From the NCBI GenBank assembly GCA_020466095.1, contig CM035807.1:115800124-115864123 (forward strand): a stretch of DNA of 64,000 nt. The letters run 5' to 3'. A model generated the notes under the pieces. The model was not told the origin of the DNA, made no database searches, and saw only the letters and a program-made list of their open reading frames with translations. Of the stretch, positions 54,501 through 64,000 are shown piece by piece. Position 1 is the stretch's first letter; each line of letters opens with the position of its first letter. Made by a program: the position numbers and the translations under genes. Origin of the DNA: Chlorops oryzae (lineage: Eukaryota; Arthropoda; Insecta; Diptera; Chloropidae).

Positions 54501-54862
54501 ATGATTAGAAAATGTCTGAATTCGGCTCCTAAAGGTATGCATTTGAGTATTTAAAAACCAATTAATATCGTTTTTAGCCTTTATAAACGGAGCTGAATTA
54601 AGGCTTTGAAGATAATCGCATTAAAATCCTTCCTCAAGATGTGATTATATTGGCAAATCTACAAGAATGCGCAGATTTGTCACTATCGGAAATATTTTTG
54701 AATAAATTTTTGCATACTTTTGGGTGCTGAATTCAGATATTTTCTGTTCTGTGTCTTGAACAATTCTCATTTGCATTATGCTGGGTAGACGGGTGCAATG
54801 TGATGGCATTGCCAGAAGGTTCGAGAGCTAGGAAAGTGATGTGATACGTCAAGGAATTCTAT

Positions 54863-55962
54863 TAACATATGGGGCATTCCACGCGAAGCGGGCAACGAAA
54901 AAAAGGTGATGTTCTGAAAATCGTTCATATTCGGCTCAATTGTACCTCTATGGGATATGAATTAGGGGGCAAAAAATTTTGGCTGAAAATCCGTTAGTTT
55001 TGAAAATATAGGCTTCTAAACATTGCCGCACATGAAAATAAGGTTTTGTTTGAATGCAAATATTCTAACTAAATTTTTTTTTCTCAAAAATAAATAGTAG
55101 TGATTGGTATAGAAAATTTAACAAATTTTTTAATAATAAGAACAAAATCACAAATATAATTTTTTTTTTCAGTGTAAAATCAGAGATAAAAATTTCAAAG
55201 CAAAATCTAAACAACTTAGCCTTTTTTAATTTTTTTTAAATATTTTTTGTATTAAAGCCCAAAAATGCCAAGAACATACTGTATAAGTTTAATAATGGGC
55301 CCGAAAGTGGTTTGGGAGCTAGAGCACTTAAAGCACACACGCATCGCTTATTATGAATGAACAATATACTTCCCATTGTTTTTCAGTATAAAAGTAATTA
55401 CTTTCGATTCCTAGAGATGGCGCTTATGATTGTTTATTGCTGTAAACATCGCAAAGCATAAGCGCAACGTACCATTTTAGGGCGATGCGTGTGTGCTTTA
55501 AGTGCTCTAGCTCCCAAACCACTTTCGGGCCCATTATTAAACTTATACAGTATGTTCTTGGCATTTTGGGCTTTAATACAAAAAATTTTAAAAAAAATTA
55601 AAAAAGGCTAAGTTGTTTAGATTTTGCTTTGAAATTTTTATCTCTGATTTTACACTGAAAAAAAAATTATATTTGTGATTTTGTTCTTATTATTAAAAAA
55701 TTTGTTAAATTTTCTATACAAATCACTACTATTTATTTTTGAGAAAAAAAAATTTAGTTAGAATATTTGCATTCAAACAAAACCTTATTTTCATGTGCGG
55801 CAATGTTTAGAAGCCTATATTTTTAAACTAACGGATTTTCAGCCAAAATTTTTTGCCCCCTAATTCATATCCCATAGAGGTACAATTGAGCCGAATATGA
55901 ACGATTTTCAGAACATCACCTTTTTTTCGTTGCCCGCTTCGCGTGGAATGCCCCATATGTTA
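54863..55962. mobile_element. Foldback element, two about 480-bp inverted arms
   Basis: TAACATATGGGGCATTCCAC at the left is repeated inversely at the right, and the arms stay nearly identical inward to GTGCTTTAAGTGCTCTAG and GCATCGC. The loop is about 130 bp (55349-55480). Non-coding. Each arm carries the TTTTTTCAGTGTAAAAT word seen in other repeats. Confidence 0.9.
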
Positions 55963-55969
55963 GGGTGTC

Positions 55970-57135
55970 TTAAAAACAAATTTCCCCTTGAACGAACCTA
56001 GATGTATGCTTTAAAATTTTTTCAAAACTAATTTATTTAATAAGGGGTTCAGAATTTTGATTCTAAGAAGGTCCATGCAACTTCTAAAATCCTTGCTCAG
56101 GATGCTCTTAAATAGACAATGTTATAAAATCGAACAGATATCTGACTATTGGAATTATTCATAATATTTAAAGCATACTTTTAGGTGCAAAATTCAAATA
56201 TTTTCTCTTGCCCTACTTATTCTATTTAACATAAATTGGATATCACGTAAGAAATGAAAATTACCCATTTAACCCTGTTCTCTTTGAAATTTCTCCATCT
56301 TCATATAAAATTTTTAAGTTATGAAGTGCCCATTTTGTGATGCTCAAATTTTCTCAAAAATAAGAGCAACTAATGACGCCCATAAAATTAGTGAATTTCG
56401 TATCTATGCTTATGTAAATAGAAACAAGGCTTGAAACTTTTCCCTTAAGAATATATTTCTATGGGCCCATTAACACCATCCTCCAGGTCCCCAATGTCCA
56501 CATGGGGGCGTTATCGCCCACATTGAGAAAGGCTGCCCCAATGTATGCATATAACATATATATGTTTTTTATTTTTTAATTATATTTATTCTCAGTGTAC
56601 ACGTGTGCCGGATTTTTGTCGCGCTAAACATGCTCAGACTCGAATGATTTCACGTTCTCTTTTCCAGCATTTTCAACATTTTCTTGACATTGACCGTATC
56701 GAAAGTCGTCAATATTGACATTCTTCTTATCCGGTCATTTGTACGGCAACAGAATGACATTTTAAGTTGATTGCACCGACCTACGAAGGGATTGCATCGA
56801 ACGACAGCGGCCGGGCGCACTGCTCAATTAGGCTAATGCAAACACATATTCTCCGGTTACACTATCAATGACAGAATATTTCGCTGTAAAATCAATTTTT
56901 AATGGACATTGTTTGTCTCATTCGTGGGTGCGATTTTGTCAAAATGTGTGCTTTCAATATTCGTGGTCGTCCCGCTTTGGCAGATATTTGAGGGCTTTCA
57001 GTCGACAGATCAAAGAGAAAATCGCCTTAAGAAGGAAACTTGAAGGTCATCAGGTCATTTGATATTCTTTTGATAAGGAACCTTTGGATCACATTAATGA
57101 TCTCAAAAGCATGGAAAAACTTTCTGTTATTACCA
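55970..57135. other. Nothing recognised
   Basis: No supported gene. A fragment of the AAGCATACTTT-type repeat occurs near 56168. Confidence 0.4.
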
Positions 57136-57138
57136 AGG

Positions 57139-58060
57139 ATCGGATTTTGTTGACTTTTATAAATTTGAAGCATACTTTATGGAGCACAAATTTTGTTCAA
57201 CTCACATAAAGTTAAGAATCAAATCGATTTTTAACTTTAGTATGAAATTCTTTGAAGTTAGAAAAGCGGGTTGAAGTTCAACTTCGCTAAACTTGGTCGA
57301 AAAACGTTGGTTACTAAAACTTTTTGCCCCATAAAATATGCTTTAAATTTATAAATGTCATTAAAATCCGAGCCCTGGTAATGATAATTCGATGAATAGG
57401 CGAATTAGTGTAAAAAGGGTCTGGCGGGTTAAACAAAGGCTTCTTCTTCTTCTAGCGTGTTCTTTCCCGGCTTATACCGAGGTCCTTTTGTAATAAGCCT
57501 TTTTTCAAAATTTTATATCTCAAAAACTACTTAAGATATGAAGACGAAACAAACGTTGGCCGATTGCTTATATAACAGGAAATCGAAAAAAAATTTTTAT
57601 TTTTACACTGAGAAAATTTTTTTCCACAAAACTAAAAAGATAATTTTAACAATTTTTTTTCAGTGTATTCCAAGTTTGACACCACTCTACAAATTTTTTT
57701 AAAAATACCTCTAAGTATTTGCTTCATTTAAAAGAAAGTTTCATTCAAATTAAATGGAGCAAAAGTAAGATATTCAAATATTTACAAGTGCACATAGATG
57801 CTCTAGTACTAATATCCAGTACAAATGTCCGAAAATGATACAAAACACATTACTCATACGGCATGATTTTAAAAATTTAATATTTCAAGAAATATTGAAG
57901 AGAAGAAGATGAAACAAACGGTGACTTATTGTTAATAAAACAAGATATTTTTTTAAAACATTCAAAAGGTTTTGCAAAAACTTAAATACACTGAAAAAAG
58001 TTGTTAAATTTTTTATTTCTTTTTTGTGCAAAAATTTTTCTCAGTGTAAAATTTAAAAAT
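57139..58060. repeat. Composite repeat, duplicated at 59770-60730
   Basis: Starts with an AGGGCTCGGATTT-type MITE (57139-57378), then TGGTAATGATAATTCGATGA, a CTTCTTCTTCTAGCGTGTTC segment and ACACTGA hairpins. The order and most bases match the 59.8-kb copy. 57917-58105 adds a hairpin with GTGACTTATTGTTAATAAAAC arms. Confidence 0.85.
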
Positions 58061-58387
58061 AAATTTTCTATATTCCTTGTTTTATTAACAATAAGTCACC
58101 GTTTGTTCTCTCTAGCTCTGGCTTTTTGGAGCTTTCAAACTAGGAGAATGACCAATTTAAATGAAAAATTTCTACAATTTTATAGCAGAAAATGTCGCAT
58201 AACCTCTTCAAATCCGAATAAATCTCAGATTGAATTAAATACACACAAGCAATTTTTCCAATTGACTGTCTTTTTCCTGGAACAACCTTGGAGGAAAGAA
58301 TGAAATATATTAGAAAAATTGTTTTTGAGATGTGTCTCTCTTGAAGACTAGGTTCGATACGAAAACTCTTTAAACAAAGCTGGCTAA

Positions 58388-58845
58388 TAGGGTATTTACA
58401 TATACGTTTTAGCGCTACTCGTTTAAGCTAAAACGACTAAGTCAAAACGGGGTGTTTACATATGCACATGTCGTTTTGTCATTTTTTGGTTATCTTTTGT
58501 TTGCTTAACACGTGAAATATGAGTGAATATTGTTATTTAGATAAGAAGCAATTATTGAAATTATGTTCGTTTTCTACATTGGTTGTGGAATTAACCTCAC
58601 AATTTTTAAATTAGAAATTTCAATTACCATATGTTTTGCATTTTTATAGTGATGACACTCAGATTTCGATATTTTTAGCAGTTATAAGCAGGATTTATCT
58701 TGTTTAGCTACTTGTTTTAAAGTTAAACAGGAAAGTTTCTCGTTTTAGTTTTGTATGATAAAACGGGAAAAACCTAAGTTGGTTTAGTGCTAAAACGGGC
58801 AAAATTGCTAAAACGCGAATAAAATGGCATATGTAAACGGCCTAT
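58388..58845. mobile_element. TAGGGTATTTACATATAC MITE, copy 2 (inverted)
   Basis: A 458-bp inverted copy of 8421-8868 with ends TAGGGTATTTACATATACG and GGCATATGTAAACGGCCTA. Confidence 0.85.
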
Positions 58846-58849
58846 AAGA

Positions 58850-59765
58850 GTATTATCGGGCGTCAAACGGTTAGCACCTGCTGGATTATGTTTCTTAGAA
58901 TATCGCTCGACCTCAGATGGTTTCAAGGACTTTTCTTTTTGTTCCCTCTTCTCTAGTTCGTTCATTCGTTTTTTTTTTTTTTTGTTTGAGATTCTCCTTC
59001 GTGTTTTATTCTAATAAAAAATGTATGAATGTATTATTGAATCTATATTTAGCACTGGAAACGGCATGACACAAGAATAACCTTGAAAAATTAATATGAA
59101 GAAATGCGACGTGATTCTTGACGAATGAATGGGGATAGCGCTTTAGCGTTCTCTACGGGTAGGTCGGAAAAAATCTGAAAATTAAATGAAATGAAATTAA
59201 TTCTCATAAATAAATTAGTTTCACCAAAATCGATATTTTTACAGGTTCAGTTAAGAACCTTCGAAATATTCTGTAATCCTGTTGAAAGGGTAACAGTGTG
59301 CAGAAAATGCCTTCCAAGGAGGTGAGGTATTTGGCATCACATTGTTTGGCGAACATGCCAATTATGTCCACAAGAGTAAAGAGAAAGGACAATATTTCGT
59401 AGGCAGGCATTTCGTAAATATCCTTTTATATTATTTTTAGATATTCAATTATGTACTTCGATTGAAGGCAAATTAGGCGCTTGATAGAGGGAGGAGTGTT
59501 CTAATAAAGGTGTCAGAATTTCTTTTTTTTTTCGATAAAATTCTTCGAATTTCCTTATTCTTTGATGGAGATTTTCGAAGGAGAATTTCCATTTAACGAA
59601 TTATTCAGAAATACTGCACAAAATTCCTCACGCTATTCTAAAATTACCGCGTTCTGGATGATAAGCGATAATAGCCATAAAGTATGCTTTAAAACTTTAA
59701 TCGCTTATTTTTCTGTTTTAATTTATGTCAAATTTTACTCGTTCGTCTTTAATATTTTTTATAAT
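58850..59765. other. Nothing recognised
   Basis: Short chance frames only. Confidence 0.4.
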
Positions 59766-59769
59766 GTGC

Positions 59770-60730
59770 ATGGCTCGGATTTTTGTTGACTTTTATATAT
59801 TTTAAGCATACTTTATGGAGCACACATTTTGTTCATCTCACCTAAAAGGATTCAAATCGAGTTTTGACTTCAATATGAAATTTTTTCAAAATAAAAAAGC
59901 GATTTGAAGTTCAACTTCGCTTAACTTATTCGCAAAATGCTGGTATGAAAATATTTTTGCCCCATAAAGTATGCTTTAAATTTATAAAAATCATTAAAAT
60001 CCGAGCCCTGGTAATGATAATTCGATGAATAAGCGAAATAGTGTAAAAAGGGCCTGGCGGGTTAAACAAAGGCATTCGATTTTTATTATGAACGGTCCTT
60101 GAAATATCCTTCAAAATCCTTTTTTAATAAGCTTCTTCTTCTTCTAGCGTGTTCTTTCCCGTCTTATACTGGGGTCCTTTTTTAATAAGCCTTTTTTCAA
60201 AATTTTATATCTCAAAAACGAATTAAGATAAGAAGACCAAACAAACGTTGGCCGATTGCTAATATAACAGGAAATCAAAAAAAATTTTTTTTAATTTTTA
60301 CACTGAGAAAAATTTTCCCACAAAACTAAAAAGATAATTTTAAAAATTTTTTTCAGTGTATTCCCAGTTTGACGCCACTCTACAAATTTTTTTAAAAATA
60401 CGTCTAAGTATTTGCTTTCATTTAAAAAAAAGTTTCATTCAAATAAAATGGCGCAACAGTGAGATATTCAAAAAATTTCAAGTGCACATAGATGCTCTAG
60501 TACTAATATCCAGTACAAATGTACGAAAATGATACAAAACACATTACTCATACGGCATGCTTTTAAAAATTTAATATCTCCAGAAATAATTAAGATTAAA
60601 AAATGAAACAAACGGTGACTTATTGTTAATGAAACGAGGAATATAGAAATTTTATTTTAAAATTTTACACTGAGAAAAATTTTTGCACAAAAAAGAAAAC
60701 AAAAATGTAACTATTTTTTCCAGTGTATTT
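59770..60730. repeat. Composite repeat, second copy of 57139-58060
   Basis: Same element order. It differs mainly by an extra about 60-bp segment (60072-60130) that resembles the TCCTTGAAATATCC part of the 62-kb repeat. Confidence 0.85.
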
Positions 60731-60734
60731 CAGT

Positions 60735-61525
60735 TTTTGATAAATTTTTTGAATATTTTAAAAGAATACCTTGATCAATACAATTTGAAAATCGCTTTCG
60801 ATAAATATCTGAGCAATAATATTTGTGTGTTCTTCACCCGAAACGTCTGAGAATCATTTAATAAAAAAAATTTCTCCTATGCTAGGTGACGGTCGTTTGA
60901 CCCATTTTCTCATTCATGCAAACTATTCACTCATGAATATTTAGACGTAAAGTTTGGCTAATGCCGCTTCAATTTTTTTTATTTCATTTCCTCAGCAAAG
61001 AACTTTCAATAAAATGGATAAATGTCCATTAAAATCCCAAGAATTCCAAGTTTCAACATTGATTTTAAAAAAAAACTTTCAATCAGATCTTGAGATATTT
61101 TCGCTGGAATAAAGCTCTCTCCTTTTAATTATTTCAATTCCAACAACGTTTGTCTTTATTTTTATCATTTTATCATTTTATGTTTTATTTTTTCTTTTTT
61201 CAATAACAAAATTCAAGATCCCTTGATAAATTATTATGACAGGAAAATGTGTAATCCTTTTAAATGCATCGCTTTCAAGGAAAGAAAACCACAAGCTTAA
61301 ATTCAATGAACCGTTTCAAATTGAATTTCTCGGAAGAACTTGGCTTTCAAGTTCATAAAGCACGACACGCTGTGCCATTAAGCTTACTTGTGTCAATGTT
61401 AGAATATATATATATACACAGGAAATTGAATGGAACGTGTCCTCGAAACCAAAAGGTCAAACCAATTGATATGATGAATATTTTTCACAAGAAGAAGCAT
61501 AAAAGTTTTAAACAAAGAAGGCAAG
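60735..61525. other. Nothing recognised
   Basis: A/T-rich; the 117-codon frame at 61264-61617 has no family features. Confidence 0.4.
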
Positions 61526-61529
61526 GAGA

Positions 61530-61851
61530 CCCCATGGCACGGGTCACGGGCTTGACGGCCCCGCCTTTCCCGAGTCGCGATGCTTGCCAACTGCCTCAGT
61601 CGAATCATACAGACTGACAAAAAAAAGCTTGAAAGCGAGACCCGGCCGTGGGTTAATGAGGGAAGCGTCAACTATTGACGGCATTTGGGACCTACCCCGA
61701 AGTTTTGCTCCAAGCATTTCCAGGGTTGGACTCCCGTTGAGAAAAGAGGGGGACGTTTTTTAGTGGAATCACCACACACCCAGTAAGGACGGATGCTGGC
61801 AGTCCGAAAGGATTTTTGACCTCCTCGCCATAAAAAAAAAAGTATTGCACA
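61530..61851 (+). repeat. GC-rich fragment ending in poly(A), possibly a retrotransposon 3' end
   Basis: Starts near GACCCCATGGCACGGGTCAC and ends CCTCGCCATAAAAAAAAAA. The composition contrasts sharply with its surroundings, and the poly(A) end suggests a truncated non-LTR element. No coding domain was recognised. Confidence 0.35.
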
Positions 61852-61858
61852 AATATAC

Positions 61859-61912
61859 AAGTAAGGGTGTTATAGTCAGGCGAGCCTGACAATAGAATAC
61901 CCGACACAAATG
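61859..61912. repeat. Reverse terminal fragment of the TATACCC repeat
   Basis: CAAGTAAGGGTGTTATAGTC ... AATAGAATACCCGACAC is the reverse complement of 50345-50389, with a small palindromic insertion AGGCGAGCCTGAC. Confidence 0.75.
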
Positions 61913-62521
61913 GCCGCTGATAGCTTATAAAACGGAAAATTAAAAAAAATTATTTTTAAATTTTACACTGAGAAAAAAAATTTCACAATAAGAAAATAAA
62001 ATTTTTTTAAATTTTTTCAGTGTATTCCCGTTTTCGCGCCACTTTCTCGCTACTTCTAAAAAATACCCAAGAAAGGGATTTTAAGGTTTTGTTGATTTTT
62101 CAATAGATACTACCTTAACACACTGTAGGAACCGATTTATAGGTTTCTATTGACCAGTCAGCATGTACTTGAAATATCCTTAAAAAACCTCTTTTTATTA
62201 AGCCCTTTTTCAAAAATTTATATCTCAAAAACGAATTAAGATAAAAAGATGAAACAAATGGCCGCTGATAGCTTATAAAACGGAAAATTAAAAAAAAATA
62301 TTTTTAAATTTTACACTGAGAAAAAAAATTTCATAAAAATAAAATAAATTTTTTTAAAATTTTTTCAGTGCACTCCCGTTTTTGTGCCACTTTCTCGCTA
62401 CTTCTTAAAAAATACCTCTGAGTATGACCTTTAACTAAAAAATATTTTATCAAAATCAAAAGGTTCTTTTAGGAGATATTAACAAAAACGTAAGCCCATA
62501 CAGACACTCTCAGTACTGATA
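61912..62521. repeat. Tandem-like dispersed repeat with two ACACTGA hairpins
   Basis: Two related halves (61912-62085 and 62260-62440) both carry GGCCGCTGATAGCTTATAAA, ACACTGAGAAAAAAAATTTC and TTTTTTCAGTG. The end ACGTAAGCCCATACAGACAC matches the start of 45338-45790 in reverse. Confidence 0.78.
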
Positions 62522-62524
62522 GGC

Positions 62525-63180
62525 ATCACTTATACGGCATATTGGAATTTATTCAAATATTCATTTTTTTGCGCGGGCTCATTTATATTTTGTAGAGTAA
62601 ATGGTTCACAATTAACTTTTATTCGGATTGAGAATTTTTTGCCAGAACAGCAAGTAAGGATTCCGCTTGCCAACATATAATACATAATTAATACACAGTA
62701 AAAATTAGCGAAAGAGGTATAGCGATTTGTTGCACAAAATATTGCGATTTGATTTCATGTTTTATTTTATATTTTATTGCATATATTTTTTCATCCAACA
62801 AGATTTTATATACACCTATTATATATACCTATTACAAAGAATTATTTAATACAAACCTACCCCTATGAAAACTAATAACAAAATAACTTTGCTTTAAAAA
62901 AACACTTATCCTGCTTTCAGTGAAAAATAATTTAAAGAGCAAAATGGGTCCTCTTTTTTCTACCGTTCAATTCCCACTGTGCGCTCTCTTGTTGGATCGA
63001 ACACAACAAGCAAACAAATATTGAAGCATACTTCTTTGCGAAACGGAAATCGTTCATCTCTTCCGCTAATGTTTACAAATGAAGGCATAGCGATATAACT
63101 TATCGGAGCGCTTGTATCTTTTATTAGTATGAGTGGCTTACCTTGGCAACGTGAGGCTGTCACGTTTCGAGCGTCGCCGT
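62525..63180. other. Nothing recognised; flank of the 63.2-kb candidate exon
   Basis: A/T-rich, no supported frame. Confidence 0.35.
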
Positions 63181-63216
63181 TTTATATAGAAACGTTTACT
63201 GACTTTCAGACGCATA

Positions 63217-63289
63217 ATGCGGGCTATTCTGCTACTGCTGCTGCTGCTCTTGCCACGTTTGCTGCTTTTGTCAGGAATTTTGCCGGCTT
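63217..63289 (+). CDS. Candidate signal-peptide exon (hypothetical small secreted protein)
   Basis: ATG at 63217 opens MRAILLLLLLLLPRLLLLSG then ILPA, a basic N-terminus plus long hydrophobic core like a secretion signal. A TATATA at 63183-63188 lies 25 bp before a possible TCAGAC initiator; alternatively TTTCAG (63204-63209) is a splice acceptor. A 63-bp intron is possible from GT at 63290 to TTTCAG at 63352. The sequence after it reads in one frame as VYFSNPGGYRAGGYHSRSWG then a stop, but this donor does not give that phase. The Leu run comes from a CTG repeat, so chance is a serious alternative. Confidence 0.25.
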
Positions 63290-63479
63290 GTATTGATCAC
63301 ACTGAACGAAGCGAGCTATAAAGATGCAGCTAATTGATGTAATAGATTTCAGATTGCCAATGTTTATTTCTCCAATCCCGGTGGATATCGTGCCGGTGGG
63401 TATCACAGTCGGAGTTGGGGCAACAGTTGATCGTAGGGAACGAGGATACGAGGAAAAATCTCTTATCGATATGTAGGTT

Positions 63480-64000
63480 CCACGAGGACTTTCGACAAAG
63501 GAATCACAAAATATTTCTGATCACAGTTCAAGTTCTTATTGATGTTGGTATGTGCGAGGCTTTGTAGGCAAAAGTTTTTGTTTCTTTTTGGGAATTCATT
63601 TAAAGAGTTTTTCTCACAGTCGTTTTGGGCATTTTCGGGTTTCTCTGCGGCTTAAAATTTTTAAAAATATTTTTTAATTTACACAGATTATATCGCCTTC
63701 AATTATACTATGGCAAGTGGAAATATGTTAAAGTAAATTCAGTCAATTATTAAAATGTGTTTTCAGTCGAATTTCTTATCCAAGAAAAAAATTGCAAATC
63801 AAATTTTGTTGCATACTTAATGGCGAGTTAATGCTTTAGTGTCGAAGGGAAAGCAATAATAAAAAATTCAAAGCCAAAATTCCGTCTCCACTTCAAATAG
63901 AAACACTTCAGGAAAGTCTTGGCGCAATTTTAAGAAGTAAAATTAAACTTGCTTTCGTAAGGACACTCTGGCAATAAAGATTTGTTAAGTATGCTACAAA
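63480..64000. other. Nothing recognised to the window end
   Basis: A/T-rich sequence without a supported gene or bounded repeat. Confidence 0.35.

Noticed and set aside
61264..61617. 117-codon + strand frame
   Set aside because: Runs into the GC-rich repeat fragment; no family features.
63224..63406. 60-codon minus-strand frame with an Ala-rich end
   Set aside because: The Ala run is the antisense of the CTG repeat in the candidate signal-peptide exon; no independent support.

Overview
This window is A+T-rich nuclear DNA from a higher fly (Diptera: Brachycera). It has spliced genes with 59-131 bp introns, fly-type protein sequences (APP-BP1, RpL18A, hoepel/OCA2, DPY-30), a mariner element, and a dense load of short non-autonomous DNA transposons. 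The species cannot be named from the sequence. No bacterial-type operon, CRISPR array or viral gene was seen. Nearly all gene models here are spliced, so exon boundaries were set by hand from splice sites, reading phase and family similarity.

Layout. 0-5 kb is gene-dense: the last exon of an unidentified + strand gene (2-109), a DPY-30 homologue on the minus strand tail-to-tail with it (253-700, two exons, start not found), then an intact single-exon APP-BP1/NAE1 gene (3065-4633, +). At 8982-9698 (minus) lie the last two exons of an uncharacterised gene. 7.6-15.7 kb is dominated by transposons: three TTAA-flanked elements of 717-743 bp, a 361-bp MITE, a nearly intact mariner (12386-13673) and tRNA-derived elements. 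18.8-25.5 kb (minus) carries 11 consecutive exons of a hoepel/OCA2-type 12-TM anion transporter, together encoding 808 residues in one continuous frame; its two longest introns are explained almost entirely by transposon insertions with perfect 8-bp target duplications. RpL18A (eL20) lies at 31730-32538 (minus).

33-64 kb has no confidently recognised protein gene. It is a mosaic of repeats: 5'-truncated RTE-like LINE copies whose 3' ends are variable A/T minisatellites, four copies of a CpG-rich about 540-bp MITE, a 152-bp tandem array of palindromes, foldback elements, a segmental duplication, and many copies of a small ACACTGA-bounded hairpin. A TATA box plus ATG-free leader ending at a strong donor (48822-49145, +) suggests a non-coding first exon of a rightward gene. 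A signal-peptide-like ATG exon at 63217 could be its continuation or a separate small secreted peptide; both are hypotheses.

The identified genes do different jobs (NEDD8 conjugation, H3K4-methyltransferase scaffolding, organelle anion transport, translation) and do not form a pathway. I found no convincing new multi-gene system. The most notable structures are in the repeats: TE-inflated hoepel introns, three transposon families with unrelated ends but matching internal landmarks, and a LINE whose 3' UTR behaves as a minisatellite.
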